Positions 47,216 through 56,587 of a DNA stretch of 64,000 nucleotides are shown in pieces. Location of the stretch: the NCBI GenBank assembly GCA_018399285.1, contig JAGYOW010000001.1:1-64000 (forward strand), written 5' to 3'. The DNA is from Desulfotignum sp. GTDB taxonomy: Bacteria; Desulfobacterota; Desulfobacteria; Desulfobacterales; Desulfobacteraceae. Position 1 is the stretch's first letter, and every line of letters starts with the position of its first letter. Under the pieces are notes generated by a model. It was not told the DNA's origin, searched no databases, and was given only the letters and a program-made list of their open reading frames with translations. The translations under genes were made by a program, and so were the position numbers.

Positions 47216-48091
47216 TCAGACCCCCTTTTCTATATTGGCCGGCAAGGTTTCCCTGGGTGCGGTTTGCACAAAAACCGTCTCTGTGTCGAACAGATCCATG
47301 GCACAAAGGGTTTTTCCGGGAATGTTGGCGTGAATGTACTGACTGATCTGACGGGCTTTGTCCAGTTTCCGGTCATAATCATCAAAACCCAGACAGATGG
47401 ATAACTCACGGGTTTTCGGCACCAGAGACGGCTTGAACAGTCCGGTTGCCTGAATGGTGACGCCCACCAGTTCATCCCCGTGAATGGCGCGGATATTGTT
47501 CTGGTATTTGCCCTGAAGAAGATCCAGGACCGCGTTGAACAATGGTCCTTCAAAGTGGTAGAAATTGTCACTGCTGGTCAGATCCAGGCCCGTGATCACG
47601 GGGAGTGCCACATTCTGATCCATTTTCGGTTCATACGCTTTAAACGGCACTCCCTGCCGGTTAATGATCATATCCGGAAAATTTTCAATCCGGACGATGG
47701 CCAGCGGATGCTGCTCTTCAATGGAAATTGTCAGCGTGGAGAACAGGGACCGGTGAACCGTGGCTGCTGCGATCCAGGGATGGGACGCAATGCGTTTTTC
47801 CATGACGGGCAGATTGACCTGGAAAATATTGGCAGGTCCCAGCAGGTCGGCCAGACCCAGAATTTCTTCTTGTTTCACCCGGTGTTCTCCCTGGATGTTG
47901 ATCTGTCGAATGGTGAAAAAAGGGCTTTGCACCACCATGTCATGGGCAAACACAGCAAATACGCTGAAAACGCAGATAAGCAGAACCGGTTTCAGCAAAC
48001 TGGAAAAAAATGATGATTTTTTAGCGGTTTTCTCAGGGGCGGTGGTGTTTGCCGGTTCTTTGTACCGGTTGGGCACATGTTTTTCATTCAT
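47216..48091 (-). CDS. ftsQ: Cell division protein FtsQ/DivIB
   Basis: A 291-residue bitopic protein: a cytoplasmic N-terminus of about 28 residues with KTAKKSS, a single helix (about 29-50, SSLLKPVLLICVFSVFAVFA), then the periplasmic POTRA domain (about 60-130, FFTIRQINIQGEHRVKQEEIL) and the beta domain. It links early and late divisome proteins. Overlaps murB by 8 bp. Confidence 0.95.
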   Translation of the reverse strand: MNEKHVPNRYKEPANTTAPEKTAKKSSFFSSLLKPVLLICVFSVFAVFAHDMVVQSPFFTIRQINIQGEHRVKQEEILGLADLLGPANIFQVNLPVMEKRIASHPWIAAATVHRSLFSTLTISIEEQHPLAIVRIENFPDMIINRQGVPFKAYEPKMDQNVALPVITGLDLTSSDNFYHFEGPLFNAVLDLLQGKYQNNIRAIHGDELVGVTIQATGLFKPSLVPKTRELSICLGFDDYDRKLDKARQISQYIHANIPGKTLCAMDLFDTETVFVQTAPRETLPANIEKGV

Positions 48092-49024
48092 TTTTCATTC
48101 CATCTCCTGTGGTGATGACTTCGGTTTCAAGAACGATATTGTATCGTTTCAGCACCTGTTGTTGAATATGCTGTTTCAGTGCCAGAATATCCTTGCAGGT
48201 GGCATGGCCGAGATTGACAATATAGTTGGCATGGACCAAAGATACCTGGGCATCCTGGATGGTTTTTCCCTTGAGCCCCGATTCTTCGATCAGTTTGCCG
48301 GCCGGCCGGTCCGGACCCGGATTTTTGAAAAAACACCCGGCACTGGGCAGATCCATGGGCTGGGTGTGCTGCTTGCGTATAAGAATGTCTTCATACGTCT
48401 GTTTGATCCGGGCCGGATCACCCGGTGACAGTGCCAGCGTGATACCTAAAATCAGATGATTGTCAAGATGCAGCCGCCGATAGGAAAAGGTCAACGCGTC
48501 TTTTTTCAGGGTTTGAATGCTCAAGGTGTTCAGATTCAGAACCTCCAGGCTGTAGACCCGGTTGCCGATGCCCTGGTCAGCCGTGCCCGCGTTCATGATT
48601 ATTGCCCCCCCGACTGTGCCGGGAATTCCCGCACAAAATTCCAGACCGGCCAGACCCTGGTTTACAGCATATTTGCAGACCGTGGACAGCGGCTGGCCGG
48701 CTTCCATGAAAAGATGCACATGATTGCCGGAGTGCGGCCGAACCTGGATGCCGGATTTAAGGTGCGTGGTCACTCAATTACCAGTCCCCGGATCCCCCGG
48801 ACTGAGACCAGCAGGTTGCACCCGCCCCTACGATGGTTACCGGCACAGACGCGTTTTTAGCGGCAACCAGCAGGGGCTACCAGTTCCTGCCGGGTTCTTG
48901 GGGATGTGCCAGAAGATCTGCCGGTCCTCCGACATTCAGGGCGGGTATGGGCAGCCATCAGAACATCTGTTTTCAGAGATGAAATGCCTGCTGCAGCGAA
49001 CTTTATGCCGGAATGTGATGTCAT
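48084..49024 (-). pseudogene. murB: UDP-N-acetylenolpyruvoylglucosamine reductase, frameshifted in the N-terminal third
   Basis: MurB reduces UDP-GlcNAc-enolpyruvate to UDP-MurNAc. The last 230 residues (48084-48773) are clean and include the FAD-domain block AGIPGTVGGAIIMNAGT, the active-site SAGCFFKNPG and GLKGKTIQDAQVS near the C-terminus. From ATG 49024 the N-terminal region changes frame several times: ECRRTGRSSGTSP-like for NVGGPAD, VTIVGAG and RGLVIE are seen near 48950-48770. The order murC-murB-ftsQ-ftsA-ftsZ is standard, so I regard the indels as sequence errors. Confidence 0.87.
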
Positions 49025-49029
49025 CGGAT

Positions 49030-50397
49030 TTATAAAATCTCCAGCAATTGTCTGCCTAACGTGCGGGATATCGCCCGCGCCCAGGGTGAGCACCAGGTCA
49101 TCGGGTTTGAGTTTGTGGGTGACCATGGACAATGCCTGGGTGAAATCCGTGGGCAAAACGACACATCTTTATGACCATGCGTCTGGATGCCCTGGCATAA
49201 TTGCCGGAATCCACCTGGGGGAATGGGGGTCTCACTGGCCGCATATATGGGAACCAGAATCATCACATCCGACTGGATAAAAAGCCCGGGAAAATTCATT
49301 GAACAGTGCCTGGGTCCTTGTATAGCGGTGGGGCTGAAAATGACCACCAGACGCCGACCCGGAAAACTTTCTCCGCACCGCATTCAACGTGGCGATAATT
49401 TCGGTGGATGATGCCCGTAATCGTCCATGACCAGGATCTGTTTTTTTCTCTCTCCTTTGATCTCCAGCCGGCGTTTAACCCCGGATCTGCTCCAATGCCT
49501 GTTTAATGGTGTCAAAGGGATCTTCAGCTCCAGTCCGGTGGCAATCCTGCCAAAGCGTTTGAAATATTGCGGTGCTGCCCGGCCAGATTGAGAACAATAG
49601 TGCCCAGATCCTGGTTTTGCCGGGTGACCGTGAACCGGCTTTTTGCCGTCTTTGAAGCTGATTTCCGTTGCTCGAAGGTCGGCCTGGGCTGCCATGTGCC
49701 GAAGGTGGTGTGACGTACTGTGACCTGGCAGAATGTTCTGGACATGTTCATTATCCAGGCACAGAATGGCCACCCTGCAAACGGCACGGAATTGATGAAT
49801 TGAACGAATTGGTTTTTAATGTCTTCAATGTCTTTATAAAAATCCAGATGCTCCAGATCGATGTTGGTCACTGCGGCAATGGACGGCGTATTTGAGAAAC
49901 GAGCCGTCGCTCATCGGCTTCAGCCACGATAAATTCCTGCCCGTGAAGGCGCGTTGGTGTCCAGGTCCATGAGCAGGCCACCGATGATCACGGTGGGGTC
50001 CAGTCCGGCTGTGCTGGAGGATCTGGGCAACCATGGCCGTGGTGGAGGTTTTGCCGTGGGCTCCCGGACACGGCAATGGCATAGCTGATGTGCATCAGTT
50101 CCGCCAGCATTTCCGCCTGGGAATGATGGGAATGGCCAGTTCCTTTGCCCGGACCACTTCCGGATTTTCCAGAGATATGGCAGAAGATGTGACAATGACA
50201 TTTGCATCGCCCACCTGTTCTTTGCTGTGTCCCTTGAATATGGTCGCGCCTTTGTCCGTCAACCGCCGGGTGATGGCAGACAGTTTCAGATCGGATCCGG
50301 ATACGGTATATCCCAGGCTGATCAGCAGTTCGGCAATACCGCTCATGCCGATGCCGCCGATGCCCACAAAATGGATATGATAATCAGTCTGATACAC
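49030..50397 (-). pseudogene. murC: UDP-N-acetylmuramate-L-alanine ligase, frameshifted
   Basis: MurC adds L-Ala to UDP-MurNAc. It starts at GTG 50397 (AAAGGAG upstream), with a clean N-terminus [36 protein letters not shown] and [16 protein letters not shown]. From 50110 to 49030 the frame breaks repeatedly. Recognisable are AGAHGKTSTTAMVAQILQ (P-loop, near 50040), GRNLSWLKPMSDGSFLKY-like, NIDLEHLDFY near 49860, MDDYGHHP near 49410 and GAGDIP near 49080. About ten indels. Essential, so sequence error is suspected. Confidence 0.87.
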
Positions 50398-51502
50398 GGG
50401 GTGAGACTCCTTTGTTTTGTAAAATATGGGCTGCAATCTGATCCGCTGCATCCGGTTTTGCCAGCTGTGCCATGGCATTGGCCATCCGGTTCAGTCGGTT
50501 CGGATCGGATTTCAGATCCATGACCGCCTGGTAAAGGGTATCTGAAGCCAATTCCCTGTCTGCCATGACGATAGCGGCGCCGTGGTCGGCCATGGATCTG
50601 GCGTTGTGGGTCTGATGATCATCCGCCGCATACGGGTAGGGGATCAGGATGGCGGGAACCCCTTTGACGGCCAGTTCCGACAGGGTACCGGCCCCGGCCC
50701 GGCAGAGCACCAGATCCGCTTGTGCCAGAAGAGACGGCAAGTCGGAAAAAAAGTCCTGGACCCGGGCCCGGATTCCGGCAGACTGCAATTTTCCCAGGAC
50801 CTCAGCCTCGTGTCCTTTCCCGGTTTGACAGATCATAAAAAAATTTTTGATTCCAGCCATGCGGGGGGCCATGTCCATCACGGCCCGGTTGATGCTGGCC
50901 GCGCCCTGACTCCCGCCGGTGACCAGAAGAACAAAATCTTTTGAATCGATGTCTGCCATCCAGGATGCCGGGGTTTGGACAATGGGACCCTGTTCCCGCA
51001 CCGGGTTTCCGGTTACCCGGGTTTTGGGGTTCTGATCAAATCCACGGGTGTCTTCAAAGGCGGTGAAAATCACAGAGCTGAATCGGGCCAGCATGCGATT
51101 GGTCATGCCGGGAAAGGCATTCTGCTCCTGAATGGCGGTGGGGATTCTTAAGATCCAGGCAGCCAGCACCACGGTAAAAGAGGCGTATCCCCCCACACCC
51201 AGAACAAAATCCGGCTTGAACCGCCGGATAATCCACAGAGACTGGATCAGTGACACCAGGATGGCGGCAAGTCCTTTGAGCTTCTGAAACAGGGACCGGC
51301 CTTTGAGGGGCCGGGAAAAGATCGGGGTGTGATCAAACCCGTACGCATTCAACGTGGTGGTTTCAAACAGAGCACTGGTGCCCACAAACCGAATCCGAAT
51401 CCCTGGATGCCGGCGCTGAAGGGCCTGGGCCACGGCAATACCGGGAAACAGGTGTCCGCCTGTTTTTCCGCCGGCAATGATGACATGAAAGCGGTCCGTC
51501 AT
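50384..51502 (-). CDS. murG: UDP-GlcNAc:undecaprenyl-PP-MurNAc-pentapeptide GlcNAc transferase
   Basis: A 372-residue GT28 glycosyltransferase that makes lipid II at the inner membrane face. The glycine-rich loop [20 protein letters not shown] (residues 9-28) differs from the usual GGTGGH by an inserted Lys. Other blocks are [29 protein letters not shown] and the C-terminal donor-site [21 protein letters not shown]. Overlaps ftsW by 4 bp and murC by 14 bp. Confidence 0.96.
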   Translation of the reverse strand: MTDRFHVIIAGGKTGGHLFPGIAVAQALQRRHPGIRIRFVGTSALFETTTLNAYGFDHTPIFSRPLKGRSLFQKLKGLAAILVSLIQSLWIIRRFKPDFVLGVGGYASFTVVLAAWILRIPTAIQEQNAFPGMTNRMLARFSSVIFTAFEDTRGFDQNPKTRVTGNPVREQGPIVQTPASWMADIDSKDFVLLVTGGSQGAASINRAVMDMAPRMAGIKNFFMICQTGKGHEAEVLGKLQSAGIRARVQDFFSDLPSLLAQADLVLCRAGAGTLSELAVKGVPAILIPYPYAADDHQTHNARSMADHGAAIVMADRELASDTLYQAVMDLKSDPNRLNRMANAMAQLAKPDAADQIAAHILQNKGVSPRVSD

Positions 51503-52635
51503 GGCTGACCTTCCTTTTCGGGCGATGTGGAACGGGTGGCCCCGATGTTCATTAAAATGCCCATTACCGCCATGTTGATGATCAAAGAGGTGCCGCCGTA
51601 ACTGATAAAAGGCAGGGTCAGCCCTTTGGTGGGGAACACGCTCAATGACACGCCGATGTTGATAATGATTTGTATGGCCAGATACAGGGTCAGGCCGGTG
51701 GCAGTAATGGCGCCGAACACCGTGTCGGCATTTCTGGCAATGGAACAGCCCCGCACCAGGATGATGGCATACAGGGTCAAGATGGCCAGCACCCCGATCA
51801 AGCCCAGTTCCTCGCCGATAATGGAAAAAATAAAATCCGTATGGGGTTCGGGCAGATAATGCATTTTCTGCATGCCCATGCCGATGCCCTGACCGAAAAG
51901 TCCGCCGGATCCAAAGGCTTTCAATGAATGGGTGATCTGGTATCCGGCATTATAGGGGTCTTCCCAGGGATCCAGAAAGGTCAGAATCCGGGTGAGCCGG
52001 TATTCCACCTTGAAAACCAGAAAATACACCACTGGAATGATGAAAGGCAGCGGGCATAACAGATGCCATATTTTGACCCCGGCCACAAACATCATCCCCC
52101 AGCAGATCAGACCCAAAACCACGATGGTACCGAAATCCGGCTGAAAAATAATTAATGTGGCAAATACGGCAAAGACCATGATATGAGGCATGAATCCAAC
52201 GGAAAACTCCGTGATCATGGGCTGTTTCTTAGCCAGACTGTATCCCAGAAACAGAATCAGGGCCAGCTTGGCAAATTCCGCGGGCTGGAATCGGAACATG
52301 CCCAGATCCAGCCATCGGTGGGCCCCGTTGGCTTCAACCCCCAGCCCCGGGATGAGAACCGCGGTCAGACAGATCAGGGCTGTGATCAAGATCACATAGG
52401 CCAGATGATTGTAGAACCGGTGGGGAAAAGAGGCAGCCACAAACAACACGCCCAGGCTGATGCCGAAAAATATGATCTGGCGCTGGAGATAATAAAAAAG
52501 TGTGAAATGGTGCTGCATGGAAATGGCCGAGGATGCGGAATAGACCATGACAATGCCGATACCGCACAACATCAATGCCGGAAAAAGCAGCAGTCTCTCC
52601 TTGAGAATCGGATGCACGGACCGGACGTTATCCAT
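51499..52635 (-). CDS. ftsW: Peptidoglycan glycosyltransferase FtsW (SEDS family)
   Basis: About 378 residues and ten predicted helices. It polymerises lipid II at the septum with FtsI. Family blocks are the GAHRWLDLGMFRFQPAEFAKLA region (periplasmic loop, catalytic Asp side), FLDPWEDPYNAGYQ and the C-terminal LPFISYGGTSLIINM. The start ATG 52635 is chosen because GGAGG lies 9 bp upstream and it overlaps the murD stop; a longer in-frame start lies inside murD. Confidence 0.95.
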   Translation of the reverse strand: MDNVRSVHPILKERLLLFPALMLCGIGIVMVYSASSAISMQHHFTLFYYLQRQIIFFGISLGVLFVAASFPHRFYNHLAYVILITALICLTAVLIPGLGVEANGAHRWLDLGMFRFQPAEFAKLALILFLGYSLAKKQPMITEFSVGFMPHIMVFAVFATLIIFQPDFGTIVVLGLICWGMMFVAGVKIWHLLCPLPFIIPVVYFLVFKVEYRLTRILTFLDPWEDPYNAGYQITHSLKAFGSGGLFGQGIGMGMQKMHYLPEPHTDFIFSIIGEELGLIGVLAILTLYAIILVRGCSIARNADTVFGAITATGLTLYLAIQIIINIGVSLSVFPTKGLTLPFISYGGTSLIINMAVMGILMNIGATRSTSPEKEGQP

Positions 52636-54016
52636 GGTTTTTTGCCTCCAGATCGTGAACATGATGGGTGAAGGCTTCTCCCCTTGCCGCGTAATTTTCA
52701 AACAGATCAAAACTGGCGCAGGCCGGAGACAGCAGCACGACGTCACCGGGCCGGGCAGCCCTGTGGGCTTCAATTACCGCTGCTTTCATATTCGATACGA
52801 CGTTCACCTGCCGAATGGGAGAGAACACGTCATGAATACGATGGGCAGCTTCACCCATGGCAATGATCTGCCTAACATGGGAAAGGGCCGGTTCCAGCAG
52901 TGTGAAATCCGTGTCCTTTTCCCGGCCCCCCAGAATCAGAACCACCGGTTTTGTAAAGCAGGCCAGGGCACGGATTACCGCATCCGTGTTGGTGGCTTTG
53001 GAATCATTGTAAAATTCAATACCTTCTATTTCAGTGACGAATGTCAAGCGGTGGGGCAGTCCATTAAAAGCATTGACCGCCTGCTGGATCCCCGAAAGAG
53101 TGCCTCCGGCACACAGGGTTGCCAGAGCAGCGGCCGCAATGTTCTCCAGGTTGTGAATGCCGGGAATCCGGACCCGGTTCTCACATTCAATCTGCCTGGG
53201 ATGATCAGATGCTGTTTCCGGCAGAACCAAATGAATGGTCTGATTTTCCACTTTGGCCCCCCGGTGAACCCGGGTGCCCGGGGTGGATGAAAATTCATAT
53301 AACCGGGCGGATATGTTTGGACGGACATGACAGGTATCATCCATGTCTGCATTGATTATGGCGGCATGGTCCGGTGTCTGATTTTTGAAAATCGACCATT
53401 TGGACCGGCAGTAATCCGCCATGCCCTGATATCGATCCAGATGGTCCGGAGAGATATTGAGCAGCACGGCGGTTTCCGGTGCAAAGCGGCGGGCCAGATC
53501 CAGCTGAAAACTGGAAATTTCCGCCACCACCACCCGGGCCGGTGTGTCAGACATGAGATACTCCACCAGTGGGGTGCCGATGTTGCCGCCCGTGAACGTG
53601 GATATGCCCGAAGCTTCCAGCATGTCCCGCACCAGGGTGGTGACCGTGGTTTTGCCGTTGGTGCCCGTAACGGCCACCACCGGGGTGGTATTGTACTGTG
53701 AAAAGATGTCCAGATCCCCGAACAGCGGCACACCGGCGACTTTTGCCTGGACCAGATGCGGGATATTCAGGGGAATACCCGGGCTTACCACAATGGCCCC
53801 GGCCCGGTTAAAGGTGTCTGAATCATGAGATCCGATCCGGGTGTCAATGCCCAGTTCGTTTAGTTCAATTGCATGGACATTTTTGGCGGCATCTGAGTCC
53901 GTGGCCTTGACCGTATATCCTCGGGCAGCCAGAAACCTTGCCATGGCCAGGCCGGATCGGCCCAAACCGCAGATCAGTATGTAGGATGTCCGGGGCAGTT
54001 GCATGATTTTGTTCAC
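52628..54016 (-). CDS. murD: UDP-N-acetylmuramoyl-L-alanine-D-glutamate ligase
   Basis: A 462-residue Mur ligase. The N-terminal UDP-binding Rossmann domain starts with LICGLGRSGLAMARFL. The ATP loop GTNGKTT is at 118-124. The middle domain has NISPDHLDRY and the C-terminal domain NDSKATNTDAVIRAL and GGREKDTDF. Adds D-Glu to UDP-MurNAc-Ala. Overlaps mraY by 4 bp and ftsW by 8 bp. Confidence 0.97.
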   Translation of the reverse strand: MNKIMQLPRTSYILICGLGRSGLAMARFLAARGYTVKATDSDAAKNVHAIELNELGIDTRIGSHDSDTFNRAGAIVVSPGIPLNIPHLVQAKVAGVPLFGDLDIFSQYNTTPVVAVTGTNGKTTVTTLVRDMLEASGISTFTGGNIGTPLVEYLMSDTPARVVVAEISSFQLDLARRFAPETAVLLNISPDHLDRYQGMADYCRSKWSIFKNQTPDHAAIINADMDDTCHVRPNISARLYEFSSTPGTRVHRGAKVENQTIHLVLPETASDHPRQIECENRVRIPGIHNLENIAAAALATLCAGGTLSGIQQAVNAFNGLPHRLTFVTEIEGIEFYNDSKATNTDAVIRALACFTKPVVLILGGREKDTDFTLLEPALSHVRQIIAMGEAAHRIHDVFSPIRQVNVVSNMKAAVIEAHRAARPGDVVLLSPACASFDLFENYAARGEAFTHHVHDLEAKNHG

Positions 54017-55092
54017 CTTATTTTCAACGTGCCTAAAGATAAAATGGCCAGAGTGATGGCAATGATCCAGAACCGGACGATCACTTTGGATTCATGCCAC
54101 CCTTTGAGTTCAAAATGGTGGTGCAAAGGCGCCATTCTGAAGATCCGTTTTCCTTTGGTCAGTTTGAAATACCCCACCTGAATAATCACGGACAGGGCTT
54201 CCATGACAAACAGCCCGCCCACAATGAGCAGCAGTATTTCCTGTTTTACCACCACGGCAATGGCGCCCAGAATCGCCCCTAAAGGCAGAGAACCGGAATC
54301 CCCCATAAAAATCTGGGCCGGGTGGGCGTTGAACCATAAAAATCCCATGCCGGCCCCGGCCAGAATGGCGCAGATCACGGAAATTTCTCCGGCCGAGGTG
54401 ATATGGCGCACATGCAGGTATTCGGCAATCTGAATATGTCCGGCCACATAGGCAAAAAGCATATATGTGACCGATGCCACGATCACCGGGCCGATGGCCA
54501 GTCCATCCAGCCCGTCGGTCAGGTTCACGGCGTTGGACGCACCGACAATGACCAGACAGGCGAATGGAATATACCAGATGCCCAAGTCCGGTGAAAAATT
54601 TTTGAAAAACGGCACGGTCAAGGTGGTGGTAAAGTCCGGGCTCAGAAAAATGAGCAGACTGATCACCAGTCCGCAGGCGATCTGAATAATGAATTTGCCT
54701 TTGGCTGTGAATCCCATGTTCCGTTTTTTAACCTGCATGAGAAAATCATCCACAAATCCGATACCCCCGAACAGCAACAGCGTGAGCAGTAAAATAAAGA
54801 TGTAGTGGTTGGTCAGATTGCCCCAGAAAATAGTGGCCGTGAACACGGAAAACAGAATCAGAATGCCCCCCATGGTGGGAGTACCCTGCTTGCCCAGATG
54901 GGTTTGGGGACCGTCCGTCTGGATTACCTGGCCGATCTGCATGGCTGCCAGCTTCCGGATCACCCAGGGGCCCAGAAAAAAACAGATCAAAAAGGCGCTC
55001 AATCCCCCGTAAATCGTTCGGAACGTGATATACCGGAAAATATTGAGAAAGGATAACTGGTCATGAAGCGGGTATAAGAATTCGTAAAACAT
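54013..55092 (-). CDS. mraY: Phospho-N-acetylmuramoyl-pentapeptide transferase
   Basis: A 359-residue, ten-helix membrane enzyme that makes lipid I. Motifs are GTPTMGGILI with FVDDFLMQVKKRNMGF (metal-binding DDxxK), NAVNLTDGLDGLAIGP and the loop-E ending APLHHHFELKGWHESKVIVRFW (positions 54090-54150). Normal length. Lies 3 bp after murF and overlaps murD. Confidence 0.97.
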   Translation of the reverse strand: MFYEFLYPLHDQLSFLNIFRYITFRTIYGGLSAFLICFFLGPWVIRKLAAMQIGQVIQTDGPQTHLGKQGTPTMGGILILFSVFTATIFWGNLTNHYIFILLLTLLLFGGIGFVDDFLMQVKKRNMGFTAKGKFIIQIACGLVISLLIFLSPDFTTTLTVPFFKNFSPDLGIWYIPFACLVIVGASNAVNLTDGLDGLAIGPVIVASVTYMLFAYVAGHIQIAEYLHVRHITSAGEISVICAILAGAGMGFLWFNAHPAQIFMGDSGSLPLGAILGAIAVVVKQEILLLIVGGLFVMEALSVIIQVGYFKLTKGKRIFRMAPLHHHFELKGWHESKVIVRFWIIAITLAILSLGTLKIR

Positions 55093-55095
55093 GAA

Positions 55096-56587
55096 TCAAT
55101 CCTTTCTCTGTTTTGAAACCGTGTCATGCACACGTGTCTGCATCCGGGCAATGAAAGTTTCCATGGCCATGCCCCGGGAGCCCTTGATCAGGATCCAGTC
55201 ACCTGAACGCACAAATGCCTGAACCCGGTCTTCGATTTCCGGTTTGGTGCCGTGAAACACAGCATCTTTGGCCATGCCTTCGGCCAGAGCCCCTGTCAGA
55301 ATGTGGCTGCTTAACGGGCCATACAGATATAACCGGTTAATTCCCATTTTTGCAGCGGTTTGACCTACAGACCGATGGAGATGTTCGCTGTCAGGACCCA
55401 GCTCCCGCATATCCCCCAAAATCGCCACTGTCCGGCCGGTGCCATAAGTTGCCGGATCTTTAGCCATTTCAGCCAGGGTCATCAATGCCTGGGTCATCGA
55501 AGCGGGATTGGCATTATATGTATCATCGATCAGATGAATACCGCCGGGGAGTGTCTGGATGTTGAGCCGTCCTGAGACCGGGGTGAATGCGGCCAGACCG
55601 GCCTGCATGTCCGGTATGCGAATGCCGGCTGCGGCCGCTGCCGCCAGGGCGGCCAGGGCGTTGAACACCATGAACCGGGCCGGAGACTGCAGATGGAAGC
55701 GGGCGGTTTCTCCCTGAATATGACCCAGAAAACGGGTCATTCCGCCGGAGGAACGGATATCAGTGGCATACACATCCGCTGTGTCATCACTGCCAAATGT
55801 CAGGATTTTTTCAATGGCCGGGGTATTGCGGGCATGATCTTTTAAAATCCGGACTCTGGGGTCGTCGTTGAAAAGAACGGCCACACTGCCGGAAACGGCA
55901 TGATCAAAAATCCGGGCTTTTTCCCGGGCCACATTGTCAGCGGTTTTCAACCCTTCCAGGTGGGCCCCGGTGGTGTTGGTGACAACACAGATATCCGGTC
56001 CGGCAATGCCGGACAAACGGCTCATCTCTCCGGGCTGGTTCATGCCCATTTCCACCACCGCCCATTGGTGGGCACAAGACAATGACAGCAGTGTCCGGGG
56101 AACCCCGATTTCGTTGTTAAAGTTCTTCTGGGTAGCCAGCGTGTCATATGTGGTTTGAAAAATGGCCCGGGCCATGCGGCAAGTGGAGGTTTTCCCGTTG
56201 GAACCGGTTATGGCCAGCACGTTTGCGCCGGATCGGATTCGCTGGAAATGACCCAGCCGGCCTAAAGCGTCAAGGGTGTCCGGCACTTCATACACCACGG
56301 GTTCTGAACCCGGGGCGGTGTTTTTTTCTTTTGAATTGATCCGGGTGCCGGTTTTCACCACAAATCCCCGGATGCCGCGTGTGACCAGATCCGGAATAAA
56401 GCCGTGACCGTCAAACGTATCTCCGGCCAGAGCCAGAAATATTTCATGGGAAAGAATGGTTCTGGAATCAGTACTGATACCTGTGGAACACCAATGCGGT
56501 ATTCCGGGTGTCGGTTGTCGGGGACGTTTCCAGGGCAGCGGCGATGTCATTCCGGGTCCAGGTGATGGGAACAAACTGTTCTGCCAT
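55096..56587 (-). pseudogene. murF: UDP-N-acetylmuramoyl-tripeptide-D-alanyl-D-alanine ligase, frameshifted near the N-terminus
   Basis: MurF adds D-Ala-D-Ala to complete the pentapeptide precursor. From about 56483 to the stop at 55096 the frame is clean: STDSRTILSHEIFLALAGDTFDGH, the ATP loop ITGSNGKTSTCRM, NNEIGVPRTLL, DDTYNANPASM and VLGDMRELG-type sequence. The first about 35 residues (ITWTRNDIAAALE) are read in the frame of murE instead. A one-base change near 56483 therefore breaks the gene, or murE and murF are fused with one indel. ATG 56587 is a possible start but lacks a good ribosome site. Confidence 0.85.
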
